Shown: piece after piece, positions 8,735 through 16,669 of the stretch | How the letters are laid out: the number at the start of each line of letters is the position of its first letter | How positions within the stretch are numbered: the stretch's first letter is position 1 | Assembly (NCBI GenBank): GCA_023227835.1 | Contig: JALOCI010000008.1 | Span: 20,788-84,787 of the forward strand | DNA length: 64,000 nt | Source: Bacteroidales bacterium | GTDB lineage: Bacteria; Bacteroidota; Bacteroidia; Bacteroidales; UBA932 | Reading direction: 5' to 3' | Notes under the pieces: generated by a model | What the model was told of the DNA's origin: nothing | Database searches by the model: none | What the model saw: the letters and a program-made list of their open reading frames with translations, nothing else | Made by a program: the position numbers and the translations under genes

Positions 8735-9493
8735 ATGTCATCGCCTGAAAGATATCTACACTATTTCGTCTCGGATGTGCATCTGGGCTTAAGGGCTTAT
8801 GATGCGGACAAGAGAGAGGAGAGATTTGTGAGATTTCTCAGAGGGCTTCCGGCTGAAATAAAATCCTTATACCTTCTTGGTGATATATTTGATTACTGGT
8901 TTGAGTATAAGTATGTTGTTCCAAAGGGGTTTACGAGAGTGCTGGGGGCTATATCTCAACTGACTGACAATGGTGTTGATGTCTATTTTTTCAGAGGCAA
9001 TCATGATATGTGGACTTTTGGATATCTTGAAGAGGAGACCGGTGTGAAAATTCTTGGCGAACCTTCAGTTGTTGTTATCGGTAACAGGAAGTTCTGCCTC
9101 GCACACGGAGATGAACTGACCGGGGCTGAAAAGGCACATCTGATGCTCAAGAGGCTTTTCAGATCTCCGTTTCTTCAGAAAATGCTTGCAGGAGTCCATC
9201 CCAGATGGATTTTTCCAATTGCGTTTAAATGGTCCACAACCCGCAAACTTTCAAATTACTCTCTGTTAGAATTTAAAGGGGTTAAAGAGCCACTTTATAA
9301 ATATGCCTCCGATTTCGAGATGACGGAGAAGGTAGATTATTTTATCTTCGGGCATCTCCATACGCCTGGTAACAACATGACTCCATCAGGAGCTGGTTTT
9401 TATATATTAGGTGCGTGGATATACGGATGCGAATATCTGTGTTATGACTCACAGAAAGATGAGATGAGATGGGGGTCGGGGAGTGAAGAGTGA
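8735..9493 (+). CDS. lpxH: UDP-2,3-diacylglucosamine diphosphatase (LpxH-type)
   Basis: Calcineurin-like metallophosphoesterase of lipid A synthesis that converts UDP-2,3-diacylglucosamine to lipid X. Metal motifs are in order: DVHLG, GDIFDYWFE, GNHD, AHGDE and GHLHTPG. The 252-residue length fits. In many Bacteroidales uppP is followed by truB instead; here lpxH takes that place. The last four codons and the stop fall in a heptad repeat array, so the C-terminal residues GSGSEE are partly encoded by repeat DNA. Confidence 0.87.
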   Translation: MSSPERYLHYFVSDVHLGLRAYDADKREERFVRFLRGLPAEIKSLYLLGDIFDYWFEYKYVVPKGFTRVLGAISQLTDNGVDVYFFRGNHDMWTFGYLEEETGVKILGEPSVVVIGNRKFCLAHGDELTGAEKAHLMLKRLFRSPFLQKMLAGVHPRWIFPIAFKWSTTRKLSNYSLLEFKGVKEPLYKYASDFEMTEKVDYFIFGHLHTPGNNMTPSGAGFYILGAWIYGCEYLCYDSQKDEMRWGSGSEE

Positions 9494-9559
9494 AGAGTGA
9501 AAAGTGAAGAGTGAAAAGTGGGGAGTGATAAGTTATTAGTTGAAGAGTGAATAGTAAAG
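9482..9559. repeat. AGTNNNN heptad tandem repeat array
   Basis: Eleven consecutive units of 7 bases (one of 8) begin with AGT: AGTGAAG, AGTGAAG, AGTGAAA, AGTGAAG, AGTGAAA, AGTGGGG, AGTGATA, AGTTATT, AGTTGAAG, AGTGAAT, AGTAAAG. The array spans the 3' ends of the convergent genes lpxH (stop in unit 2) and the DUF4294 gene (stop at the junction of units 8 and 9). A related array lies at 61565-61634. Confidence 0.85.
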
Positions 9560-10162
9560 GTAATCAAAGGATCCGTTGTTATACATCCTGACCAGTTCTT
9601 CAGTGGCTTTGTCCTTGCCATATTTGTCGTAAGGCTGTTTAAGGTCGCTTCCGAAAAGTTTTGCAATCCCCTGCCAGAATACAGCAGTAATACCACCTCT
9701 GTAATTCTTAATAATATAATAAGAGCTTTGTCCGACCTCGCGGTCTATAAGGCGAAGCAGAAGCTTTCCCTGAGAGTATGTCATATTTCTCAGCGGTTTC
9801 TCAAACTCTTTGAAAAGATTGTTCTCAAACTCTTTGATAAACCTCTCTCTCTCTCTTGAATTAAAGTCGGAAGTGGCTATAATACTGTCAGCCTCCAGAA
9901 TTTTTACCTTTGCAATAAGAGCATACGGATATGTCTTCTTGAAATTATAAATCAACCTGTAGTACTCTTTCCAATCCCTGTTTTTCAATCTGTTGTCAGG
10001 TCTGGAAAAGAAGTAGAAGTCTCTTATCTTGATCTGATACACAGTGTCCCTTCCTTCGATTTTGTATCCCAGAAGATATCCTTTTGTTTGAGAATAACCG
10101 GAGGCAAAAGTCATGCTCATGATAACGGAGAGAGCAATCATCCTTACTTTAGTCACTGACAT
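9536..10162 (-). CDS. DUF4294 family secreted protein
   Basis: A 208-residue protein with an N-terminal signal peptide (hydrophobic run ending near SGYSQ at about 25) and the DUF4294 body, known mainly in Bacteroidota and without assigned function. Visible family-like stretches are YYRLIYNFKKTYPYA near 67-81 and the basic block LLRLIDREVGQSSY near 135. The last residues (SLFN) are encoded by the heptad repeat array shared with the end of lpxH. It is monocistronic as far as can be seen, and diverges from the dipeptidase. Confidence 0.78.
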   Translation of the reverse strand: MSVTKVRMIALSVIMSMTFASGYSQTKGYLLGYKIEGRDTVYQIKIRDFYFFSRPDNRLKNRDWKEYYRLIYNFKKTYPYALIAKVKILEADSIIATSDFNSRERERFIKEFENNLFKEFEKPLRNMTYSQGKLLLRLIDREVGQSSYYIIKNYRGGITAVFWQGIAKLFGSDLKQPYDKYGKDKATEELVRMYNNGSFDYLYYSLFN

Positions 10163-10222
10163 ATATTGTTTTTACTCTGATATGGGGTTATTCAATAATT
10201 AGACCAAATTACAATAAATTCT

Positions 10223-10230
10223 TATTTTTG
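10223..10230 (+). promoter_or_regulatory. Candidate -7 element for the dipeptidase
   Basis: TATTTTTG fits TAnnTTTG and lies 35 bases before the ATG at 10266. No TTTG is seen at the expected -33 spacing. The sequence TAAGGAG, 17 bases before the ATG, could act as a distant ribosome-binding site. Confidence 0.4.
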
Positions 10231-10265
10231 TTCACATTCACATTAAGGAGTTAATTATTCAATCT

Positions 10266-11342
10266 ATGTACAGAGCATTTGTAAAATTATTGATAGTGGC
10301 TATGTCTGCTGCTATTCCGCTGCAGTTGCAGGCACAATCAGGAGAAGAGGGCCGCTATGTGAGAAAGGCAGAAAAAGTCCATAAAAGGGTTATAACAATC
10401 GATACTCATAATGATACGGCTCTGAATTTTAACAATCCTGATGCAGCAAGAACCGTTTCAAAAGGGCAGGTTACATTTTCGAAAATGCAGGAGGGAGGTC
10501 TGGATGCTGCTTTTTTTGCAATTTATATCGGGCAGGGGCCAAGAGATGAGGCTTCCTGTAAAGAGGCAAACTTTTACGTTGCGGATCAGTTGCTTAGGCT
10601 GAGAAGTTATGTGGAGAAAAACAATACGGCAAGGATAGTATATGATGCTGAGGATATAAGAAGCAATAAGCGGGCCGGCAGGATATCTGTCATACTTGCT
10701 ATTGAGAATGGTTATCCTTTCGGTAAGGATATATCTCAGGTAGAAAGGTTTTACCGATATGGAGTGAGAGCCGTGACACTTTGCCATAATTTTAATAATG
10801 ATATATGCGATGCATCCATGGATTCCGTTGCTGAACACGGAGGGTTGTCTCTATTCGGCTATAAGGTGGTGGAAGAGATGAACAGACTGGGCATAATCAT
10901 TGATGTATCTCATGCCTCATCTCAGACTCTTGAGGATGTGCTGGAAACAAGTAAGCTCCCTGTTATGGCAAGTCATTCCGGTGTCTATTCCATAAAGAAT
11001 CATAAAAGAAACCTTAAGGATGATGAAATAAGGGCTATTGCTGCTCGCGGAGGGTTGATACAGGTGGCAACGGGGCGATATTTCCTCTCGGATAAACCTA
11101 AAAGCGAGGTCACCGTAAAAGATATTGCAGACCATATTGATTATGTAAAATCCCTGGTTGGAATTAAACATGTCGGTATCGGCACCGACTTTGACGGAGG
11201 CGGAGGAGTTGTGGGAATGGAGACAGCCGCAAAAATGAAAAACCTGACAATAGAACTTCTTAAAAGAGGATATACAAAAAGGGAGCTTAGATTTTTCTGG
11301 GGGGAGAACCTTTTGAGACTCTTAAGAGCTCATTCTGAGTAA
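10266..11342 (+). CDS. Membrane dipeptidase, peptidase family M19
   Basis: Zinc dipeptidase of the renal dipeptidase family, cleaving L-L or L-D dipeptides, probably in the periplasm. The signal peptide covers about 1-25 (ending LQLQAQ). Metal and active-site motifs are in order: DTHNDT (His-x-Asp), the ENG Glu near 145, HNFNNDICD, DVSHAS and ASHSGVY, with GIGTDFDGGGG near 300. The 358-residue length fits. It ends 168 bases before rplP and has no role in the ribosomal operon; its presence here marks a synteny break (see findings). Confidence 0.9.
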   Translation: MYRAFVKLLIVAMSAAIPLQLQAQSGEEGRYVRKAEKVHKRVITIDTHNDTALNFNNPDAARTVSKGQVTFSKMQEGGLDAAFFAIYIGQGPRDEASCKEANFYVADQLLRLRSYVEKNNTARIVYDAEDIRSNKRAGRISVILAIENGYPFGKDISQVERFYRYGVRAVTLCHNFNNDICDASMDSVAEHGGLSLFGYKVVEEMNRLGIIIDVSHASSQTLEDVLETSKLPVMASHSGVYSIKNHKRNLKDDEIRAIAARGGLIQVATGRYFLSDKPKSEVTVKDIADHIDYVKSLVGIKHVGIGTDFDGGGGVVGMETAAKMKNLTIELLKRGYTKRELRFFWGENLLRLLRAHSE

Positions 11343-11358
11343 TTTTTTTTCAGTTATT

Positions 11359-11388
11359 TTTGCACGTTTGATTTTTTTGGTATATTTG
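11359..11388 (+). promoter_or_regulatory. Promoter of the rplP-rplQ ribosomal operon
   Basis: TTTG (11359-11362), an 18-base spacer, then TATATTTG (11381-11388): the best match in the window to the Bacteroidota consensus TTTG-N19-TAnnTTTG. Transcription would begin near 11395, giving a leader of about 115 bases. That leader contains an imperfect hairpin (AATGCAAT-cat-ATTGCGT, 11401-11418) and a possible 10-codon ORF (11440-11472, [10 protein letters not shown]). Confidence 0.7.
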
Positions 11389-11510
11389 CAACCCGTCAGA
11401 AATGCAATCATATTGCGTATTTGATTGAGAAACAGAGAGATGACTCTTAAAAAAGTTAGACCAAAGCATTAAAAACATATTTACTGTTATCGTTAAACTG
11501 TAAAAAAGCA

Positions 11511-11930
11511 ATGTTACAACCAAAAAAAACCAAATTCAGAAGGCAGCAGAAAGGCCGCATGAAAGGAATTGCACAAAGGGGCAATCAGCTTTCATTTGGG
11601 TCCTTCGGTATTAAGACTACTGAGTCTTGTTGGCTTACAGGTCAACAAATCGAGGCTGCCCGTCAGGCCGTAGTAAGATACATGAAACGTGAGGGTCAGA
11701 TATGGATCCGCGTTTTCCCTGATAAACCATTTACAAAGAAGCCTGCTGAGGTTCGTATGGGTAAAGGAAAAGGAGCACCGGAAGGTTTCGTTTGCCCTAT
11801 TACTCCGGGCCGTATGCTAATTGAGGCAGAAGGAGTTCCATTGGAGGTTGCTAAAGAGGCACTCCGTCTTGGAGCGCAGAAACTTCCTGTAATTACAAAA
11901 TTTGTAGTTCGTAGAGATTATACTGAATAA
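11511..11930 (+). CDS. rplP: 50S ribosomal protein L16
   Basis: Binds 23S rRNA near the A-site tRNA. The 139-residue protein opens with [19 protein letters not shown] and has the conserved [13 protein letters not shown] block near 82. It is the first gene of this operon, which is unusual: rpsC and rplV normally precede it, but a dipeptidase does here. Confidence 0.97.
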   Translation: MLQPKKTKFRRQQKGRMKGIAQRGNQLSFGSFGIKTTESCWLTGQQIEAARQAVVRYMKREGQIWIRVFPDKPFTKKPAEVRMGKGKGAPEGFVCPITPGRMLIEAEGVPLEVAKEALRLGAQKLPVITKFVVRRDYTE

Positions 11931-11947
11931 TTTAATGCAGAAATAAG

Positions 11948-12145
11948 ATGAAAACAAAAGAGGTAAGAGAATTATCCGTAAATGACCTTAGAGAGCGCAT
12001 TGAAGCAGAAAAGGCCAGCCTTATCCGTACAAAGATGAATCATGCAATTTCTCCATTAGATGATTTGTCTCAGATAAAAAAATCAAGAAGAAATATAGCC
12101 AGGATGCTCACAATATTGAGCCAAAGGGAAAACAAGGACAAATAA
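11948..12145 (+). CDS. rpmC: 50S ribosomal protein L29
   Basis: Small two-helix protein (65 residues) at the exit of the peptide tunnel. The motif LRTxxxN appears here as [20 protein letters not shown], and [13 protein letters not shown] forms the C-terminal helix. Standard position between rplP and rpsQ. Confidence 0.96.
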   Translation: MKTKEVRELSVNDLRERIEAEKASLIRTKMNHAISPLDDLSQIKKSRRNIARMLTILSQRENKDK

Positions 12146-12149
12146 AGTC

Positions 12150-12404
12150 ATGGAAAGAAATCTTCGTAAAGAAAGAGTAGGTGTAGTGGTAAGCAATAAG
12201 ATGGAAAAATCTATCGTTGTTGCAGTAAAGAGAAAAGTAAAACACCCTATTTACGGCAAGTTCGTGAATAAAACCACTAAGTTTGTTGCTCATGACGAGA
12301 AAAACGAATGCAGCGAAGGAGATACAGTTCGCATCATGGAGACTCGTCCTTTGAGTAAGACCAAACGCTGGAGACTAGTAGAAATTGTAGAAAAAGTTAA
12401 ATAA
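12150..12404 (+). CDS. rpsQ: 30S ribosomal protein S17
   Basis: Primary 16S rRNA-binding OB-fold protein of 84 residues. [19 protein letters not shown] and the C-terminal [17 protein letters not shown] are diagnostic. It starts 4 bases after rpmC. Confidence 0.97.
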   Translation: MERNLRKERVGVVVSNKMEKSIVVAVKRKVKHPIYGKFVNKTTKFVAHDEKNECSEGDTVRIMETRPLSKTKRWRLVEIVEKVK

Positions 12405-12407
12405 GCC

Positions 12408-12773
12408 ATGATACAGCAAGAATCGAGATTATTGGTGGCAGATAACAGCGGGGCAAAGGAAGTGCTTTGTATCCGTGTTCTGGGTGGTACCCGTCGCCGC
12501 TATGCCGGAGTTGGTGATAAAATTGTTGTTGCCGTTAAAAGTGCAATCCCTGGTGGCGATGCCAAAAAGGGATCTGTTTCAAAAGCAGTCATCGTCCGCA
12601 CAAAGAAGGAAATACGCCGTCCGGATGGTTCATATATCCGCTTTGACGACAATGCATGTGTGTTGTTGAACAATCAGGGTGAGGTCCGCGGTACCCGTAT
12701 CTTTGGACCGGTTGCCAGAGAGTTGCGTGACAACTATATGAAGATTGTATCTTTAGCACCGGAGGTTTTATAA
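12408..12773 (+). CDS. rplN: 50S ribosomal protein L14
   Basis: A 121-residue 23S rRNA-binding protein at the subunit interface. [18 protein letters not shown] and [20 protein letters not shown] are the family signatures. It begins 3 bases after rpsQ. Confidence 0.98.
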   Translation: MIQQESRLLVADNSGAKEVLCIRVLGGTRRRYAGVGDKIVVAVKSAIPGGDAKKGSVSKAVIVRTKKEIRRPDGSYIRFDDNACVLLNNQGEVRGTRIFGPVARELRDNYMKIVSLAPEVL

Positions 12774-12790
12774 ATAAAGGTATAAAGGAT

Positions 12791-13114
12791 ATGAATAAGA
12801 AATTACATATTAAGAAAGGTGATCTGGTGTATGTGAATGCAGGTAACGACCGTGGCAAAACCGGAAAGGTACTTGAGATAATCACAGAAGATAACCGTGC
12901 CATCGTTGAGGGAATCAACATGGTCAGCAAGCACACTAAACCAAATGCAAAACACCCTCAGGGTGGTATTATCAAACAAGAGGCAGGCGTCCATATCTCA
13001 AACCTTCAGGTTGTAGATCCAGCTAAAGGTGGACCAACCCGTATCGGCCGTCGTTTGAATGATAAAGGGAAATTAGTTCGTTACGCGAAAAAATCTGGAG
13101 AGGAGATTAAATAA
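12791..13114 (+). CDS. rplX: 50S ribosomal protein L24
   Basis: Assembly initiator of the large subunit; 107 residues with the KOW motif [20 protein letters not shown] (9-28). Its stop codon shares one base with the rplE start (TAATG). Confidence 0.97.
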   Translation: MNKKLHIKKGDLVYVNAGNDRGKTGKVLEIITEDNRAIVEGINMVSKHTKPNAKHPQGGIIKQEAGVHISNLQVVDPAKGGPTRIGRRLNDKGKLVRYAKKSGEEIK

Positions 13115-13758
13115 TGGCAACTACAAAACCAAATGCAGCACCAAAGGCAGCTAAAGCAGAAAAAAGCTCACCGGCAAAAGTAGAGGGTGCTCAAGTTAAA
13201 GTAAAAGGATATGTCCCTTCTCTGCAGAAGATGTACAAGGACGAAATTGTTGCAAAATTGATGAAGGAATTCGGCTATTCATCGGTTATGCAGGTACCGG
13301 TTCTTGAGAAGATTACAATCAATCAGGGCGTTGGCTCGGCTACACAGGATAAGAAGCTTATCGAAGTTGCCCAGCAGGAACTTACAACTATTACAGGCCA
13401 AAAGGCGATGATGACATATTCAAAGAAGGATATATCAAACTTTAAACTTCGTAAGGGTATGCCTATCGGAGTTAAGGTGACTCTTCGCAAGGCTAAGATG
13501 TATGAATTTCTGGAAAGGCTTATTGCCATCTCTCTTCCTCGTATAAGGGATTTCAAGGGAATTAACGAGAAATTCGACGGAAAAGGAAACTATACTTTAG
13601 GTATAAAGGAGCAGATCATTTTCCCTGAAATTGATATTGATAAGATCACCAAGATTTTCGGAATGGAGATTACTTTCGTGACTTCAGCCGGAAAAGACGA
13701 AGAGGCATTTGCACTTCTCCGTGAATTTGGTTTGCCTTTCAAGAATATTAAGAAATAA
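13114..13758 (+). CDS. rplE: 50S ribosomal protein L5 with N-terminal extension
   Basis: Binds 5S rRNA and contacts the 30S subunit. The conserved L5 body begins at about residue 34 ([13 protein letters not shown]) and includes [12 protein letters not shown] and [11 protein letters not shown]. Before it is a roughly 30-residue Ala/Lys/Pro-rich extension ([20 protein letters not shown]) that ordinary L5 proteins (about 180 residues) lack; total length is 214. The only in-frame Met before the body is the one at 13114, directly coupled to the rplX stop, so the extension is probably translated. Confidence 0.95.
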   Translation: MATTKPNAAPKAAKAEKSSPAKVEGAQVKVKGYVPSLQKMYKDEIVAKLMKEFGYSSVMQVPVLEKITINQGVGSATQDKKLIEVAQQELTTITGQKAMMTYSKKDISNFKLRKGMPIGVKVTLRKAKMYEFLERLIAISLPRIRDFKGINEKFDGKGNYTLGIKEQIIFPEIDIDKITKIFGMEITFVTSAGKDEEAFALLREFGLPFKNIKK

Positions 13759-13779
13759 TCTATAAAATAGAGATAGATA

Positions 13780-14049
13780 ATGGCAAAAGAATCAATGAAG
13801 GCACGCGAGATTAAACGCGCTAAACTATGTGCCAAATATGCAGAAAAACGCAAAGCTCTTAAAGAGGCCGGTGATTATGCCGCTCTTGACAAGCTTCCTA
13901 AGAACGCAAGCCCGGTACGTCAGCACAACCGTTGTTCTCTGACAGGCCGTCCTAAGGGTTACATGCGTATTTTCGGCATAAGCCGTATACAATTCCGTGA
14001 AATGGCCAGCAAGGGTCTTATTCCGGGTGTACGCAAGGCTAGCTGGTAA
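13780..14049 (+). CDS. rpsN: 30S ribosomal protein S14, zinc-free type
   Basis: An 89-residue S14 of the long, zinc-independent form: the CxxC pairs of the short form are absent. [20 protein letters not shown] near 47-66 is the conserved rRNA-binding block. A 71-base gap with a GC-rich hairpin separates it from rpsH. Confidence 0.96.
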   Translation: MAKESMKAREIKRAKLCAKYAEKRKALKEAGDYAALDKLPKNASPVRQHNRCSLTGRPKGYMRIFGISRIQFREMASKGLIPGVRKASW

Positions 14050-14081
14050 GATTTAAAATAAATATAAACTATTGGATATCG

Positions 14082-14098
14082 GGCATCCGCAGGATGTC
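14082..14098 (+). other. Hairpin in the rpsN-rpsH gap
   Basis: GGCATCC-gca-GGATGTC forms a 7-pair stem (one G-U) with a triloop, 22 bases before the rpsH ATG. The same spot contains a near-direct repeat GGATATCGG (14074-14082) / GGATGTCGG (14092-14100). It could be a translational control site or an mRNA processing point. No family match is known to me. Confidence 0.45.
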
Positions 14099-14120
14099 GG
14101 TACTAAAAAAAACAAAAACA

Positions 14121-14516
14121 ATGACTGATCCAATTTCAGATTTTTTGACAAGAGTGCGTAATGCATATCTTGCAGGACACAAAATTGTTGAGATTCCATC
14201 TTCAAAAATGAAGCTGGAATTGACCCGTATTCTCCATGAGAAGGGTTATATCCTCAGCTATAAGCTTATTGAGGGTACACCATGCAACACAATTAAAATA
14301 GCCCTCAAGTATCATCCTGAGACTAAGAAGGCTGCAATAAAGAAAATTGTCAGGGTAAGCTCGCCGGGTTTGAGACAGTATGTAGGTGTTGACCAAATGC
14401 CTAGAGTACTCAACGGACTGGGTATAGCTGTCATCTCTACTTCTAAAGGTATGATTACCGACAAGGAGGCAAGGGAGATGAATATTGGCGGAGAGGTAAT
14501 CTGCTATGTATACTAA
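14121..14516 (+). CDS. rpsH: 30S ribosomal protein S8
   Basis: Binds the central domain of 16S rRNA. The 131-residue protein begins MTDPISDFLTRVRNA and ends with the S8 signature KEAREMNIGGEVICYVY. An in-frame ATG at 14094 would add nine residues (MSVLKKTKT) and sits inside a hairpin, so ATG 14121 is chosen. Confidence 0.96.
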   Translation: MTDPISDFLTRVRNAYLAGHKIVEIPSSKMKLELTRILHEKGYILSYKLIEGTPCNTIKIALKYHPETKKAAIKKIVRVSSPGLRQYVGVDQMPRVLNGLGIAVISTSKGMITDKEAREMNIGGEVICYVY

Positions 14517-14541
14517 TTAGAAATTTAACAAAAGATAACAG

Positions 14542-15102
14542 ATGTCACGAATAGGAAAATTACCTGTAAACCTTCCTGCCGGAGTAACCTTCAAGGTTGA
14601 ACCGGGCAATGTGGTAAAGGTTAAAGGCCCGCTCGGAGAACTTGTACAGAAGGTGGACCCGGATATTACAGTTGCCGTTGAGGGAAATATTGTAACAGTA
14701 AGCAGACCGACAGATCAGCCGCGTCATCGTTCACTGCACGGTTTGTACCGCGCTTTGATCAATAATATGGTTATCGGTGTCTCTACAGGATACACTATTA
14801 AGCAAGAGTTAGTGGGTGTCGGTTTCAGAGCAGAGGTTAAGGGCCAGGTTCTTGAGCTCAGCCTCGGATACTCACATGATATACACTTCTTACTGCCAAA
14901 CGAGATTAAGGCTACTGCAGAGGTAGCAAAGAAAGGAGCTAACCCGGTATTGACAATGACCAGCTTTGACAAGCAACTCCTTGGTATGGTAGCTGCAAAG
15001 ATACGCTCGTTGCGTAAACCTGAACCTTACAAAGGTAAAGGTATTAAGTTTGTTGGTGAACAACTTCGTCGCAAAGCCGGTAAGTCGGCCAGCGCTAAAT
15101 AA
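14542..15102 (+). CDS. rplF: 50S ribosomal protein L6
   Basis: Two-repeat 23S rRNA-binding protein near the factor-binding site; 186 residues. [15 protein letters not shown] opens it and the C-terminal signature [22 protein letters not shown] is present. Confidence 0.97.
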   Translation: MSRIGKLPVNLPAGVTFKVEPGNVVKVKGPLGELVQKVDPDITVAVEGNIVTVSRPTDQPRHRSLHGLYRALINNMVIGVSTGYTIKQELVGVGFRAEVKGQVLELSLGYSHDIHFLLPNEIKATAEVAKKGANPVLTMTSFDKQLLGMVAAKIRSLRKPEPYKGKGIKFVGEQLRRKAGKSASAK

Positions 15103-15116
15103 TAAGTGGAGGATAT

Positions 15117-15479
15117 ATGGCTTTAAATAAAATAGAGAGAAGAAAAAGGATACAGCACCGCATACGCAAGGTTGTGAACGGTACTCCAGAAAGACCGAGA
15201 CTTGCTGTATTCAGAAGCAACAAGCAGATATATGTTCAGTTGATCAACGATATCGAAGGTATTACAATTATCTCGGCCAGCTCTAGAGACAAAGAGGTTG
15301 TTGAGACATGCAAGGGTAAGCCTGGAATAGAGATTGCAAAGATTGTCGGCAAACTTGCCGCACAACGTGCTGTTGAAAAAGGAATCACTGAGATATCATT
15401 TGACCGTGGAGGTTACCTATACCATGGAAGAGTAAAAAGTTTAGCAGATGCCGCCCGTGAAGGTGGTCTTAAATTCTAG
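15117..15479 (+). CDS. rplR: 50S ribosomal protein L18
   Basis: 5S rRNA-binding protein of 120 residues. [20 protein letters not shown] and the C-terminal [20 protein letters not shown] are diagnostic. A GTGGAGG stretch precedes the ATG by 7 bases, one of few Shine-Dalgarno-like sites in this operon. Confidence 0.97.
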   Translation: MALNKIERRKRIQHRIRKVVNGTPERPRLAVFRSNKQIYVQLINDIEGITIISASSRDKEVVETCKGKPGIEIAKIVGKLAAQRAVEKGITEISFDRGGYLYHGRVKSLADAAREGGLKF

Positions 15480-15485
15480 TATAGT

Positions 15486-16004
15486 ATGGCAAATACAAAC
15501 GTAAAAAAAGTTAAGACTACCGATCTTGAATTAAAAGACAGATTGGTGGCAGTTCAGAGAGTTACTAAGGTAACTAAGGGTGGTCGCCACTTTAGCTTTG
15601 CAGCAATAGTGGTGGTCGGTGACGAGAAAGGTGTCGTAGGCTACGGTCTTGGTAAGGCTAATGAGGTTACTACAGCTATTTCGAAAGGCATTGAGGATGC
15701 TAAGAAAAATCTGGTTAAGATACCTCTTAACAAGAAGACCATCCCTCATGAGCAGGAAGCAAAATTCGGCGGTGCCAGAGTTTTCATGAAACCGGCAGCC
15801 GAAGGAACAGGAGTAAAGGCCGGTGGTGCGATGCGTGCCGTTTTTGAATCAGTTGGCGTACACGATGTGCTTGCTAAATCAAAAGGTTCATCAAATCCTC
15901 ACAACCTGGTTAAGGCTACTGTTGCAGCACTTCTTGAAATGCGCGATGCATACACTGTTGCCGGTGTGAGAGGAGTTCCTATGAATAAAGTGTTTAAAGG
16001 TTAA
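15486..16004 (+). CDS. rpsE: 30S ribosomal protein S5
   Basis: Decoding-accuracy protein of 172 residues. The S5 double-stranded RNA-binding region [19 protein letters not shown] and the C-terminal [16 protein letters not shown] are present. It begins 6 bases after rplR. Confidence 0.97.
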   Translation: MANTNVKKVKTTDLELKDRLVAVQRVTKVTKGGRHFSFAAIVVVGDEKGVVGYGLGKANEVTTAISKGIEDAKKNLVKIPLNKKTIPHEQEAKFGGARVFMKPAAEGTGVKAGGAMRAVFESVGVHDVLAKSKGSSNPHNLVKATVAALLEMRDAYTVAGVRGVPMNKVFKG

Positions 16005-16016
16005 GGAGATCAAGAG

Positions 16017-16199
16017 ATGGCAAAAGTTAGAGTTACTCAGATAAAAAGTAAGAACAGCGCAACTGTAAGGCAGTCAGAGACCCTCGCGTCTTTGGGCATT
16101 CGCAGGATTCGCCAGTCGGTTGAACTTGAACTCAACCCTGTAAACAAAGGAATGATTGAGAAGGTCCTACACCTTGTGAAAGTAGAAGAAATTAACTAA
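16017..16199 (+). CDS. rpmD: 50S ribosomal protein L30
   Basis: A 60-residue protein with TQIKSKNSATVRQSETLASL and the IRRIRQSVELE motif. AAGGAGAT 10 bases upstream is a good ribosome-binding site. Confidence 0.95.
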   Translation: MAKVRVTQIKSKNSATVRQSETLASLGIRRIRQSVELELNPVNKGMIEKVLHLVKVEEIN

Positions 16200-16214
16200 T
16201 CAGGAGAATTTACA

Positions 16215-16661
16215 ATGAAATTAAATAATCTTACACCCTCTACAGGTTCCTTAGGAAGAGAGAAGAGAATAGGACGCGGCGAAGGCTCCGGCCACGGTGG
16301 AACATCCACTCGTGGTATGAATGGTGCACAATCACGTTCAGGTTACTCTCGCAAGGCCGGTTTTGAAGGCGGTCAGATGCCTCTTCAAAGAAGACTTCCG
16401 AAATTTGGATTTAACAACGTTAATAAAGTTGAATATAAAGCTATTAACCTATCTACACTTCAAGCGTTGAGCGAAAAGGCAGGGGTGACAACAATTACTA
16501 TTGATACTCTTAACGAGGCTGGTCTGATATCTAAGAACGACCGTGTTAAAATTCTTGGAAACGGAACACTTACAGTTAAGCTGGATGTCACAGCACATGC
16601 TTTTTCAAAATCAGCAATTGCACAGATAGAGTCACAACAGGGAAAGGCGACTAAAATCTAA
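16215..16661 (+). CDS. rplO: 50S ribosomal protein L15
   Basis: Late-assembly protein of 148 residues with the Gly/Arg-rich N-terminal block GRGEGSGHGGTSTRG and the signature near 90-115. It precedes secY by 8 bases, the conserved spc-operon order. Confidence 0.97.
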   Translation: MKLNNLTPSTGSLGREKRIGRGEGSGHGGTSTRGMNGAQSRSGYSRKAGFEGGQMPLQRRLPKFGFNNVNKVEYKAINLSTLQALSEKAGVTTITIDTLNEAGLISKNDRVKILGNGTLTVKLDVTAHAFSKSAIAQIESQQGKATKI

Positions 16662-16669
16662 ATTTTCTG

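Noticed and set aside
14094..14120. Upstream ATG of rpsH adding MSVLKKTKT
   Set aside because: S8 proteins start MTDPI; the longer start sits in a hairpin.
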